NCBI GenBank assembly: GCA_027924585.1
Contig: BSBM01000260.1
Coordinates: 15,079,001 to 15,143,000, forward strand
Reading direction: 5' to 3'
DNA length: 64,000 nt
DNA from: Larix kaempferi
Taxonomy: Eukaryota > Streptophyta > Pinopsida > Pinales > Pinaceae
How positions within the stretch are numbered: position 1 is the first letter of the stretch; every line of letters begins with the position of its first letter. Shown here one piece after another: positions 12,101-27,100 of the stretch. Under the pieces are notes generated by a model that worked only from the letters and a program-made list of their open reading frames with translations, ran no database searches and had not been told where the DNA came from. The translations under genes and the position numbers were made by a program.

Positions 12101-15100
12101 TTTCTCAGCAAGGAAGGCATCAATATGACCTTGCATCTTGGATTTCAGCTCATTAGAGACTTTTAGGCAAGGTTTTACATTCCTTCTGACAATAGTTGCA
12201 TACCATTTTCTCCTCAATTAATTGGCAATGGTCCCATGCTAGATCCCTTGTCTTTTGGAACTGTTACCTCACAAATTAGCACCATTCTAATTTGGTCATG
12301 AGGGCCGGTGCTAAGATTGACAAATTTTCAAGAGATGCATCCAATGCCACCACAATGCACTCTCCTCTCACTTTAGGCCTGCTCCTTTGGCCATGGGAGG
12401 CTTCCCAAATGTGGATAGAAATAGCCCTGTAAAGTATTTCTAACAAGACCTTCCCACTAGATTAATAGACCAATGCCTTAATGGAGTCAACAAGCTATTT
12501 GATAAATACTCAATGATTAGGAAGGTTTAGGAGCAATAAAACACTCCAACTTGGTACTGTTTGATTAGTAAGATGAATCAATTTACTGCAGTAAAAACCA
12601 ACACCATAACTTGTGAAACCTTGAAATAAACTGTGAAAATGCCTCGATAAGTTCCTCTCACTACTTACCAACCAATGATGAGCCTGATACCCTTGGGTTG
12701 TACTTGGTTTGATGGCTATATGCTGCATTTTAGGACTGTTTATACCTTCAGATCAGTAGCAGCCTGCATAAAATGGTGAATGACTTGTTTAACCACTTCA
12801 AAACCCTCTTACGTCACCCACCAAGGCCTGGAGATGAAGTTGGAACCTTTCCCGATCATTAGGATTTAATCTTCAGATCAGTAGAAGCCTGCATAAAATG
12901 GTGAATGACTTGTTTAACCACTTCAAAACCCTCTTACGTCACCCACCAAGGCCTGGAGATGAAGTTGGAACCTTTCCTGATCATTAGGATTTAATCTTTT
13001 GTCAAGAATGGATATGCAAAACACTTTAACTAGATCTGAACCAAGTCTGTACCAGCTACTAGGAAGTGATGTCACCTCACCTAGGGTTGACATCACCCTA
13101 GTTTAGGGCTTATTTAGGTTGCAAAACAACTTTTTTTTATGGAGTTTTTTAACTTGTTACGGATTTTTGCATAGTATAAACAACTCAGAAAATTATAACA
13201 GCAATAACTATTCTGGAATTTTGCAAGTACATTCAATGCTAAACAAGTACAATAACTAATTTTTTTTTTTTAATTTTTCAAAAATATTAAATTTTTAGGG
13301 TTTTCTATTTTTTATTTTTATTTTTTGTATTTTTCCAATATAATATACAAAGAATTTTGTAAAATTGAATTGGTGAAGATGAGAGAAATAGACCTAGGTC
13401 TTATTCCACCTGGCAACGAGAAACATGATTAATGTTTCTCCTAAGAATTGATAATTCAATATTTGTATGAATTAGATCAAGGCTAAGAAACCCTATGTTG
13501 TGTTAGCATTTGACCTAATTAGGGAAAACAAGATGCCAAGGACCAAAACAAGAGAGACACTTCAAGAGGGATGTGTCACTAATAGGACTAAGCTATCATG
13601 CATAAAACCCTAAATTACTCCTACCTTAGATGCCTTCGGTAGTGCAAGACACCTCAAGAAGATTTCAAGATATTACCACATTTGAGAAGAAAAGGAGAAG
13701 AGAAGAAGGCTCAAGAGTCCTTTCACCTTAGAATAAGCTTGCAAGATAGTAAAGGAGGTGCACACCACTCAATGGCTCATGTACACAAGTAAGAAAAGAA
13801 TTTTAGTCATATTTGATCCCATGATCTTGGTTACAATGAGGGGGAGATGCCTTATTTATAAGAAAAAGGGCTCACTTTATCCTTCCTCTAGGTCGACCTA
13901 CCTAATTTGTCTTTAAAATGACTTTTAATGGATTTTTTGGGTTTGTCACCCACAATCTGGATATTGAACTTCATAAAAGATAAAATAATGATAAAAATTG
14001 ATGATATGCTTCAACATGATGAAGAGTTGAGAATCTGGGGCGTAACATGAACCATGGCAATTTTTTTACTAACAAAGAAAAATATGCAAATAAAACACTA
14101 GGTTGTATTAATTTTGATAGGAAAAAACAACAATAATTTAAAACCCTAGGCTGTCTTGATTTCTAGTGGAAAAAGAACATTTTTATTAATAATTTTATAG
14201 AAAAAGATGATTGAAAAAACCTTTAAGATACCTTAAGAAGCACCCCAAATGAAGAATAGTAGAGAAACTCCAATACATCAGAAGGCAAGAGAAGAAGAGT
14301 AGCTCGAAAACAATTGAATGGCAGCTCGAAAACAATTCTACAAGAGCTCAAGAAATTCTCCAAATTAAGCCTTGAATCAACCCAAGAGATTCACCAAAAC
14401 AACCCTTTAATCAGCTCTCCAAATCAGCCGAACAAACTCTTCGGCTTAACACTAAAATTCAACCCAAGAAAGTTTCCAAACCAGCTCAATGACTCGGCTT
14501 AGAAGCTCCAAATTGGTGAAGTGAAGGGAATGAGGCAAATGAAGGGTGGTGCCCCCGTTAAATAGTAATGGCAGGGGTCTATGGTTCAATTTAGGGTTTT
14601 TATTTTTCCTTTTTAATTTATTTTCGGGGTCAAATTAGTGGTCACATGCATGGCACAAGATTCTTACGGAATCAACTGGTTTTGGCATTTAACACATGCT
14701 CTCGTATGGAACTAGCTCGTTTGGTATAGAACTAACCATTTCCGGTTCAAGTGCCTGATTTAGATTGGTTAGACCTGTAAACTGGTTGAATTTGTTGGTT
14801 TGGCAAAACCAATCCTGTTTTGATAACATTGCTATAGAAGAATGCCATAGAAAAATAAAAAATAGGGTAGATTTGTAGAAGAATCTCATGAGTGACGAGT
14901 CATGGGCTATATCTTGTTCTACTATATTCTCATACTCATCATCAAGAAATACATCGAAGGTTGGTGTGCACGTATACCAATGCCTATGCTCTGGATTGCT
15001 CAAGCAAAGGTTGGGAAACATTATCTTGATAGGTTGGGCTTATCTACAAACTCTTTGATTTTTAAAAATATTTTAAACATTTTAAGGTGTTTTTATTCAT

Positions 15101-18100
15101 GAGTGTCAGGCATGTGAGACATCTAGGGCACGGGCGTCTAAAATGTGTGGGAGACATCTTTGATGTAGGCTAAGTCGCAGGGTTTGCCGAATTTCGGCCT
15201 TGAAGTTTGAAATTCGGTGAACTTAAAAAAAATTTGAATTTGTTTTTGTTTGGTGATTTTTCAAACAATAAATCATTATTACAAAATTTGTGTTGACTTT
15301 AACCTCCATTCTACTCCATCGTGGGTGACGCGGTTGATCCTACAATTCATTCTACTCGCATTCATTTTTTGTTCACGGACGTATGACTGTCGGCTGAGGG
15401 CTCCTTGACACCGCCTTGACTGCTCGTCACTGCATGAACAATGCCCTTCACCGCTCAACCCCATATCTTTGGCATTTGCGGATTGCATTGCTCATGTTAA
15501 ACTCTTGAATCAAGCTACATTGCAAGCTCTTGAGTTGGGCATCGGGTTCGGGCATAGGGTCTTGCATCGGGCTACATAGCTCTCGCGTTGGGCTACAGTG
15601 CAAGCCCTTGCGCCAGGCTCCGGTTTTGGGTGTTGGTTCCCACCTCAAGCTACATTGCATCGTGTTGATGATTGGATTTTATTTTTTATTTTATGTTGGA
15701 TTTTATTTTTTATCATGATTAAGTTATTTGTGTTTATTTTATTTTTTACCTTATTATGTTATATTTTATTTTAAAGTATTTTTTTATATATATTTGAAAT
15801 ATGTATATGGACGGACTTAATGTCGAACCTCATTTCGAACTTCATTGGAAAAGCCAAATTTGAACCCAAATTTTATGGTTGTCGAATTCGAATTCAACCC
15901 TGAACCATGTGACATAGGATGTAGGTCATGTGTCTCACACGTGTTGAACACTTGTGACCAATGTGTCCATGAATTTATGTGTTCAACATGTGGATTTGGG
16001 ATATGCAAGCCCTAACCAATGTGTCCTGTTTCTTAGGTTTGGATTGACAATAAGCAAAGAGTGATGGATCTTGTGGTATACCTAAAACACGTGTTAAGAA
16101 AATTGGTATACATAACTGGTGCTTTAATCATCCTATCCTGCACCTGAATACGGATGAATACCTTCAAATTGTTGGATAGGTTAACCTTAAGTCAAACCCT
16201 CTTCTAGTGTTGAGGGTTTTAATGATATGCCCTTTGGTAGATAAAGCTGCATATTGCCGCAAATATGCACTCCCTGAAGAGACAAAGTTGCATGGGAAGG
16301 TTGTGAATTTTTAGCTACCGAGAACAATGAAGCTATGTGCTTTTTTTCATTCAGAAGCATTGATACTACGTGGAGAAGATGACAAAAGTATTATGATCAA
16401 CCCATGAACAACGAAAGACAATGGTAGTAGTTTGGCTATCTTCCAGAAAGGAAAACATAAAGAAGTCTCTTGTGGCATGCGATTAACAAGTACCGAAGTA
16501 GTGCGCACTATTTGTAAACTGCATCACTCAAATATTGAAACATCAAAGGGAATGCCCTTTGACATAATAATGTTATGTTGCAGCAGGAATTGGAAACAAA
16601 TGTATGGGGTAGCTTTGGGGGTACCATTTGGCTCCATCTCTCCAACGAGATTTCTTTTGTGAAACCATAGTTGACTGTGGATCAATTAACTTGACCTCAA
16701 GCCTAGTTTGAGATTTAAATGGTTCTCATAGGCCATGTGACGAGCGATAGGTCTCTTAGGGCAAGAACAGGGAAACAAAGATGGTGAGATGAGGATTACT
16801 GTTGGCAAGGACAATCCCAGATTGGGGACATATCCATCATAGACCCAGGCATAAATGAGTACTTTTACCTCTGGTTTGTAAAAGATCAATATCTTTTAAT
16901 GAAGAGGATGTCATTTTTCTTGTAGCATTTCTTTCTGAACTTTTAATGGGTATTTTCTTGTGATTTTTTTTTAAAGTACTTGCATCTCATGTACTGTTGT
17001 ACATTTTAAATGTGATCTTTATTAAACATGGAAAATCTATCTAGTGTTATAGGTTTCCTCTGTGGTCATGCTATTGCATAGCTTTGTTGACTGAAGTACA
17101 TTGTCTTCTCAGTACATTAAAGCTAACTATCAACGACTCTTGTAACATTCAAGGATGATAAAAATTTGGTATGTTGGTTGGTGTTTAGAGTGGCCTGCTG
17201 ACTTTAAGGTCTACACAACCAGACTGATATCATAGATGCAACTTTATCAGAATGCCTCTTGTGCATGCATGACACAGGCTGAAAGTAGGAAATGATATTT
17301 ATAAGGTTGGAAGCAAGGGAGGATCTAATTCTAATTTCTAAGTGGAGAAATTATGTCCTTGTATGCTATTTTATGTCTAAGCAAGCATTATAGATTTATA
17401 GTATTGGTTCAAACTTCATATGATATAAACAATATTGAGTTACAATTTTGTTTTATTTTCAAGGATAATTAGTTATTTATACGTTTTTATAAAATGTATT
17501 TATTGCTATATGTCTATGCAATAATTGACTACATGTGATTTAATTGTGGCAGACACCTGGTCAAGAGTTTTTGCTTCGTGTTTCTTATCTTGAAATCTAC
17601 AACGAGGTAAATACTATCTTTTAGGATTCATCTCTTCGAGTTACTTATCTTGTGTCCATTGGGTGTCATCGCACATTCATCCTTCAAGCAAATAAAGTTA
17701 CTATTCTGATAACTCATTAAAAATACATTTGATAACCAAATCAGGGACAGAAAATGTATAATATATTTGCATATATGAATAATCCAGATGATTCCATGTG
17801 GAATTCATTAGGGTTTTACAGTGGTCTTTATTTTGTACAAGACAATGTTCATCCTGTTTTTGGATTGCATGAAACAGGAACTAGGAACATACATCTAATA
17901 ATTTTTTCATGGCCTCTTGTTTCAGGTTATAAATGACCTGCTAGATCCGACAGCACAGAATTTGAGGGTTAGAGAAGATGCTCAGGTATGCGGTTAGATA
18001 TTTTGGAATTACATTAGCTTTACTATGTATTTTCTGAAACTGCATCATACTCTGGTCTATTGAATGCAGTGTTTTTTGTCTGTTTGGAAAGCATGCTTTT

Positions 18101-21100
18101 GTGTAACATTATTATTGAAGTCTCTGTCATGTCTTTTCTTAAACCTGGTTATCTACATAGCATTGTTGAACTGGGTACATTTTCAGATCTTTATTTCATT
18201 TTTTTTCAAGTGTTTGTATATACTTCTCACAAGAATTAAAAATGCAAACAATGATGTTTGGATGGAATGATTGTGGTGTTAGTGGCTACAAAAGTACCAA
18301 ATATCTATAGTTTAAAATTTGGATAAGGGAAGAGATGCGAGGTTTTTAGGGAGAATAAGTTAGGTGAAACTTGGAATATTTGCATATTGTATTCGTAACT
18401 TCTATTTCTAGGAGATAAATGTAAATATCAGTTAACACTCCACTTCTCTCTCACCAACATCTACATAACTCTTCACCTACCATCACCTACCATACTTTTG
18501 TGACATATATTTAACTAAATATAGGGTATAGAACATATATGTACATTTGAAACAACGATTCTCACCTTGCATTTTTCTTCCTCTGGGAATATTTTCATTG
18601 CTGGTTCATGTGTATATATCACTTAGTATAATAGCTATAGATCAGGCCTGAAGTTTTGCAATTTTGGAGCTACCTACCTTGCTTCTCATTATTCATCTTT
18701 GAAGATTGCATGTTTGGTTAACATAGGATTGCCATCAATCTTGACCTAGAGCATTGGATCAAACATTTGGCTGGTGATTGTGTGGTCAACTTCTAAAACT
18801 TATTTGTAGTTAGCTGCTGTGCCTTTTCAATCAATTGCTCAAAATCCTTCGCAAATTTGGGCAAATTTTTGTTCACAGGAAATTCTGAGTTTTTCTGCTT
18901 GAGATTCTGGGAGTGCTCTCTACATTGGATTTCTTTTTAATCGACCTTCAGAGTTCATTGTTCTACAGTCTTGGTCACCTTTTGTCAAGGATTACCCTTC
19001 GAGCTCCTCATCCTTAGTTCTCTTAAGGTTGTTCAAAACCCTCTATTACTGACATTGAAGAATTTTGTTTTGTTCGAGTGATTCAGTGATAGTTGTGTCT
19101 CCTAACTCCTTTATAGGTAGCTAACAGGCTGTATTGTCTTATCTCTTGAGTTTCTTTCTTGCAATTTTTCCTCATCGACATAGATTTTTCATGCAGCCTT
19201 AAAACCTATTGATTCTCCACTTGTAATGGTTGTTGAAGGAGCTCCTAACTTTGGTTATTACTTGTTGCTCTCTTTGCTATTGGAATACTTGATGAATAAA
19301 GGTACTCTTTTGCTCATGTGAGGTGAATTTGTGGATGAAATTGTGTTGGCTGCCGCTGGATGCTAATGTTTGTAGATGAATGTTGGGATTAAATCAAATG
19401 TGAATCTTCACCATTCTAGGTGATCTAGGTGTAAACTTTCCTCTCCCTAGATCTCTTGTTGTTTAAGTTTATGATTGATGAAATGCTTGTTGAACAAATT
19501 AGTGTTCTTGCTTTGTGGATCTATTAATGCAAACAACCATATTTTATTCTTCGCTTGAAATAGATCTCTATGAGACTTTACTTTTGCAAAATCCCATGAA
19601 ATATGCCAACTAGTTTGGAGTGAGATTGGTGATGCTAATTGCTGTCATCCATACTCTAAAATCTGATTTGAAAGCCCTCTTAAAGAACCTTTTTGACCCC
19701 ATTTGCCCAACCTGGAAACTAGGCACTATTATTTCCTTTTCAACCACCTCAAAGCCAATAGAAAACCCTTTTATTTTCTGTTTTAGCAATTTGGAAATTG
19801 ATAGCATAAAATCAGAATTTCAGATTGCAAATTTAGGCACTAATACCTTATTTTCCTTTCATAAAGGCTATTAAGATTTCTGATCAAGTAATCTGGAATC
19901 TACAGTAATAAAATCAGAAATTCCGATTATATTTTCAGCCTCAAAAGTCTTCAGTTTACCATCTAAATAGGACTGGAATTTCTGGTTATTAAATCTGAAT
20001 TTTCCATCCTTACAATCCATAACGAGAATCCCCTTTAGCTTCAACAACGTCATTGTGGATCCTTTCATTAATAGGCTGAATTGTTTCAATAGTAAATTTG
20101 GAAACAATATAGTAATATATACTTATAGTGCAACAAACCCTTAAAACAGATTTGCTATAAGTCCATAGAACCTTGTCGGTCCTATATATTTCTGGACTTA
20201 GTTTTTTAGGGATTACCCCTTGAGCTAGATAGGAGAGGTGGCCTAAAAAGAGAAAGATAAGGGTACTGAAGTGACAGTGGGTAGCTTATCCAGGAGTCAT
20301 GTTCGGGTTCCGGCATGTGTGGTTGGGATTTTTATATCAAGCGAGAATTTAGAAGGTAACATAGCCAATTAAAAAATTGTCATGTATTGTGTTAATTCAA
20401 TTATGTTAATGTTCAAGTCTGACCTACTACGTGTATTTAAGAACTGTTATTATGCCTGCTATATTGGATGAGGTTTTTCTGTGTCTCTACCATTGTTATT
20501 TATTGTTTTCAAATATGCAATTTCTTCATGTTTGCAAGCTCTGTCATCACAGTGGTTTTCAAATGTCAGATTTACTGAAGACCATATTTTGTTTTGCATT
20601 TAGTGAGCTGCAGGAAATGCCAGGAATACAAAACTTGTGTTTTTGTAACTTTGTTTTTATGTAGTTTTGAGTGTATCCGTTCCTATGTCCCTTTTGGCTC
20701 TACATGTCGTTTTTCCATTCTTTGGTTGATGTTTGACAATTGGCCATTTTTTTGCTTTATGTATATTGATTTTTGTATTAATCCTTTTGCATGCCTTATT
20801 GCAGTAACTTTGTAGGTCTAAGTTTTCTTGTATATTTTCTTCTGAATTCTGATTTGATTCGGTTTGTGCAGGGTACTTATGTAGAGGGCATTAAGGAGGA
20901 AGTTGTCTTGTCCCCTGCACATGCACTTTCATTAATTGCTGCAGGAGAAGGTATTTCATAAGAATGTTCTTTAATATTTCATTCTAAAAAAATTTCCGGA
21001 CTATTTCTAAGCATTTTTGGAGTGTCTTTGTTGAGTTAGGTTTTTATTGCACTTACAATTTGGTTGGTGGATAATGAGCTTTTTTCACAAGCTCCATCTT

Positions 21101-24100
21101 TAGGTAATGTGAAATATGAATGGGTCTCTGTCCAAAGTGCTGTCTTTTTGGTTGCAATGCTTTTGATTTTTCTCAAATATTTTTACATACAATACGTTTA
21201 TCCACTGTTTGATACAAGTGAGGTGAGAAGTGGATATTGGACTTATGCATCTTGGGTTGGTTAGTTTTTCTCTATGCTTACAACTTCATTGAATTAATCT
21301 ACCATTTGTATGGGTCTTGCTAAACAGTTTGTATAGATACAAATGATTAAAAGGGACAAAAAGGTCAATACCAATAAAGATGTCAGAACTTAGCAACAAA
21401 TAGGTCATCTTTTAACAACAATATAATTAGCCCTTTGCAATGATCTTTTTTCAATTCCTTGGAAATACGGCTCGCTGCAAAGCTAATCTAACGTTTGGTA
21501 TATGTCAGATAGGATCAGACTTCCTACTAGTTTCTTGTACAAAGTAGCATCTATGTTTTCCGGATATTCTTCTGCAGATAGCTTGAACCTAATCTTTAAT
21601 GGTGTTGCTGGTGGTTTACAATTGATCATCTAAAATTTCTTAAGCAATTCTTTTGTATATTTTGCTTGAGAAATAAAGCTATTGTCTCCCTTTTTCCATA
21701 CCTCCAAACCAATATAGTAGTGTAGAAGTGTTCAATCTTGTTAATTTCTAAATGCTAGATCCGATCTCTATTCTCAATAAGTACAAAATTATAAACAGAA
21801 ACACACTAACATTTTTAACTAATAACACAACGGAAAATAAATAGGAAATCATTCACATTTGCCACATGCATTTACCCTAGAAAACCCCAATGGGGAAAAA
21901 TTTATTGAAATTTGGTTGAGCTTTGATCTTTAATTTTTTTAGATGCAGAGATTTGAAGCAATGAGACAATTCAATCCATGAAATTCATACAACCATAACA
22001 CAAGATATACTTTGGGGAAAATCCTCAAAATTATGAGAACAAAAACCCCAACAATTCTTGTTAGTATAATATAACGGATAGCAGAGAATGCTTTCTTTTA
22101 CAACATAGCAGATTGCTTTCAGAAGATAAGAGATCAACAATCACTCTTGATGAAGATACAAAAGCAATAGAGAAGAGAGATCAATCGGATGTGTGCCCAG
22201 CACAATAATAACAAGCATGAGCAATACCCCGCACAAAGAGAAGCGCCTTGCCTTCAATGGAGAAGAGAATTCGCTTCACATTGGATTCATCAATCTCGTA
22301 TAACATATTTATACATTCTCCTCTTCTATTTTTAACTTCTAACTTCAGGATGGACTCGCCCTCAAACTGGATGTATTAATCTTGCATGCAGAGGTGCGCC
22401 CCACTTCTCATGCAGTGCTTTATCTCATTGAGCTGTCACTTAGGATGAACTCGCCTCTTAGCTGAAAGCTTGCCCACTTAGTTAGGTGGCTAACATAAGT
22501 GTTGACATGCAAGTGTCACAACTCACGTGTCATCTTTTAGTTTAACATAAGTGTCGTCATGCAATAACACTTAGTTAACTAGGTCTTCTTTGTTGTCACT
22601 TAGTTAACTCTCTTTAACTGAAGTGTCGTCTTTTTGTTTGACTAAATTGAAAACACTTTAGTTAATTAGTCCTTCTTATTTAACACTTAATTAATTGAAA
22701 TCATGCTGATTGATTTACTTGAAATGACCGCTGTGAGTTCTTTAGTTAACTGAGGCATATGTTTAATTGATGCTTTAACTGAAGCTTTGATGCTTTAACT
22801 GAAGCTTTGATACTTAACTAAAGCTTTATAATTGAAGCTTTAACAATTCGAGTTCTCTTTAATTAGCCGAAGTGTTTGCATGGGCAATTTCAAATTCTCT
22901 TGATCTCTATGCTTTATCTTTTATTTCTTTATCTCTTACTGCGTGGTCAACATGTGTTAACTTTAATTATCCATCACATTACATTATACTAAGAAGAATT
23001 ATCTTATGCTGTGATCATACTATATTATGTCGGACCAAATGATCATATGCTAAAGTAATTCACTTTAGAGGTGATCAATCTCTAAATGAGATTTAATAGC
23101 AATATGGTGATCATGGTTAATAATACATCACACAACATTAAATGCTTTTAACAAGTAAAGCATGACCTTTATACGGGAGGTCCATCTCATGGATACCTTT
23201 ATACGGAAGGCTCACATGATAATCATGACTTGACACACATAAGTCCGGAGCCTTGTCCAACAAGACTTTACAACATCATTACTTTGATCAATTACCTCTA
23301 TAATGGAGGAATAACCTTTACACGGAAGGCAATCAAAGTGCTCACCTCTATACGGGAGGATCAATCTTGGCTACACAAGATTGATTTGGAGAATGTCTCC
23401 TGATGCCGTATATTTAACAAAACTAGCATTCAATGATTTTATTAAGGTAAAATTTGTGCTCTTGTTTGGGGGAAATGGCCCATTGAGGAATTACAAAAGC
23501 AAAAAATAGCCTAGCCTATCACACCTCATGATTTGCCCTTCGATCTTGCTGGCTGCTACTCTGTTGCTGCTCCTTGCTCCTTTCCTCGAACCTTGCCCTT
23601 GCACACTTGGATGAAAGTCTTTCTTCACCCAATCATTGAGATCTCACTCACTTTCTGTGTATCTGCATGTCTCTTCCTCTCCTTAGGCTTTCTTTTATAG
23701 CATCTCAATGACGAAAATTCTAACCCTCAATCTCCAAAGTGATGGATGGCTGAGATTAGATCTCAAGCTTCACTTAAGATTAATGGCTGTGACTTAATCT
23801 TAAGTTCACGTTTAGTCATTAGCCAACATTAAGTTATTTAGGAAAGGGATATAAAAGAGATATAAAAGTCACTTACTCTCTCAAGCAAGTACATAGAGAG
23901 GTAATTTGGATGGCTCCTGCATGATAGACACGTAGCCTATGTGGAAGTACCTATCCGAGCTACAATCATCAACAAATCTGTCATCTCAAAAGCAAATTCC
24001 CCCCTTATGACATCTCTCTCTTTTTACAAATGACAAATGAACACACAAGTCCGGAGCCTTGTCCAACAAGACTTTACAACATCATTACTTTGATCAATTA

Positions 24101-27100
24101 CCTCTATACGGGAGGAATAACCTTTACAAGGAAGGCAATCAAAGTGCTCACCTCTATAAGTTATTTAAGAAAGAGATATAAAAGTCACTTACTCTCTCAA
24201 GCAAGTACATAGAGAGGTAATTTGGATGACTCCTGCATGATAGACACTTAGCCTATGTGGAAGTACCTATCCGACCTACAATCATCAACAAATCTGTCAT
24301 CTCAAAAGCAAATTCCCCCCTTATGACATCTCTCTCCTTCTACAAATGACAAATGAACAAAAAGAATTTTTGGTCTCATTTTTGTTATTGAGTGATAGGA
24401 CTTTGTAGTGTACATGCATCAATGCAAAAGGCCTCAATTTAGTATAAAAATGACAAGCCTCAACTGGATACGGAGTCCCAAAATCACCATTAAGCTTTAG
24501 ATCCCAATAAGAAGTCAACATGATTGTATTTTTTACTGTTTATGTTATGGTTGCAAACTTCTAAGAGTTGTAGCTACTAACCTTAGATTGGGCATCCATT
24601 TTGTTTTAGTGTGCTTTTGTAACTCTTAGAACTTGCTATTCAACTGTGATTCCACTTGTGGTTAGCTTACAAACCGTGATCTAGCAAATGAACCACCAAT
24701 GTAATAATATACCCATTTAATATCTTGGTGTTTTGTTTCCACTGGTCATTAATCTGGATGTAGAGAAATCATATTTTGTTTGGTTTTAACTTTTAATCAT
24801 CACCTTTCTAATTAACTTTTCAAATGTATTAGGTGTTTAATGTTAATTTAAAAACCCAAACATATCTTTATTGATTTTATGAATTCCATATTCATGAATA
24901 TAAGAGTAATTTTGATTTTCACCAACATATTTGGTACTATTTGAGCTCTAAATTTGCAAATTTATTGCACACTAATCTTAATTGTTGTACTTGGATAGAG
25001 CATCGCCATGTGGGATCAAACAATTTCAACTTGCTGAGTAGTCGAAGCCACACGATTTTTACTCTGGTATGATATCTTAAAACTTATGAAGTTTGTGCTC
25101 TTGAGTTGGAATGATCTAAAAGTTGAATGTTTTATGGAAGGTTGAGTTCAGTTAGTTGGCTAAAGTAACTGTTATATGATCTAAAGTTTAAACATAAAAA
25201 ATAAAGGATTTAAAAATGCCAAAAAATGATATTTAGTGGGACCAAAGTAAATGACCTGCATTATGAAAGTATCGGAATAATAATAAGATATGATTATAAT
25301 AAAAGGTGATTATGTCTGTAGAATTAGGACAAATGTAATATAGTGTACTGTTACCTTTTGAATCTGCACTCATAGTGGTAATGTCCTAAAATACAAAGTG
25401 CATCCCAGGGGAAGTTGGGAAGGCTGCCAAATATCATCATAACTGCTCTTCCCTCACTGTAGGCTGGCTCTCCTCTAGCACAGGGAGGGCTTCCCTAAGT
25501 GAGGATTGCTAAGGCTAAGAAGTGGAGGCTGAAGGTGATATGAACAGTTAGCCTTAACCAAACAATGGGTGTAACATAGTAAATGGAATGAGAAAATGAG
25601 GTGATGGAGGACTAGGGCCATACTTATCAAATCTTGGGCAAAATGGAGTCAAGAAGCATCAATCTAAAGAGGTATTTTTTTGAATGATTAGGGAAGAAAG
25701 AGCTGCTAACAGCATGACACAATCAGCCGTAATAAGGCTGAAAATTAATGCATAAATGTAATCTTTGAGAGCCCTACTGGTGGCACTCTTAAACAATGTT
25801 ACGAAGGTGCTGTTCTACAATGAAATATTAATTCCAGCAAGAAGTATTTAGTAGATGGAAAAGTAATATATTCAGAAATACAACAGAAAAAAGAACAAGA
25901 GGGAGAATCTCCTCACATTACACCCATTCAAATGGAAAATTTTCCATTGCAAGGCCTTCACAGATTCTTTAGAAGGAATTTCTACAATTGATCAACCACA
26001 TCTAGAAGAATGAAAACTTTATGCCTCACATATGATGGAATTAATACCTTTAACTTTCCATTAAACCTTCCAATGAGATGAGATAGTAATGAAGTCCAAG
26101 AGGAGAAACTCCTTCCATCTTCAATTCCTTCTCCAGCCCCCATTACAATGGATAAAACTACTCTTTAAGTCAAACCAACTCATGTGATAAGTCAAACAAA
26201 TATAAAATAATGAGTGGTTATGCCATGCATCTCCTACATGGTAGTTGACCATGTCAACAAGCTCAACATATCACTCCTCAAAAGCTCTCAAGAGAGGTCT
26301 CTATACTAATAATCCCCAATAAATGTGTAACAACCACCTCAAAATAGCATGTGTGGCCCCTCCATCAGATTGACTAAGTAAAACCTCCAAAAATAGTAAG
26401 TAGCCTTCTAGATCTAGGGTTTGAAACCTCCTAGATCTCCCCCAAGGTGGATGGAGTTTGAAGCGTCCTAAATTTCCTCCATGGTGGACTTCCCATCAAA
26501 TAGGGTTTTGACCAATTAAAACTTTTCCAAGGTGGCATGTGTGGCTTCCATAGTGTGGACGACCCATTAATCATGTGAACAGGTGTGCAAAAAACATGTA
26601 ATGCATCATCAAGGTATCATGTCCCATTAATAGCATAGAAAGGTGTGTAATGTGGACTCCAAAAGGAAGTAATATGCCTCCATCCATAGTTTATTCTTGT
26701 ACCAAGTCAACAATGTACTATATGTGCTCTTAAAAGGGGGTTTCTCCATCAACAAATTTATGAATTTAGTGTACGGAGGAGCCCCTTGCCATTGTGTAAC
26801 CAGCTCATCTTCAAGGTGTTTTACCATGTCAAGCTCTCCAAATAATATTAAAATATGATCCAAGGTGGTTACAATTCCTAAAGGATTGTGCAAGTTGATA
26901 GATACAAGGAAGAGTGGGTCAACAATTAGATGAATCTCCTCAATCCACGTGCAAATGCTCAACTAACTTTATAGAAAGAGTGGCAACCCAACCATCTAGC
27001 AATAAAATAATGAGAATAATGTGAAGTGCCTTGACATATGTGCCAATGGAGGGGGCACTTCATCTAGATTCTAAAGCAATGTTCAAGCTCATAAAAACCA

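Noticed and set aside
26627-26962. 111-aa minus ORF as a gene
   Set aside because: It has no recognisable domain, lies in a large intron full of old repeats, and has no neighbouring exon structure.
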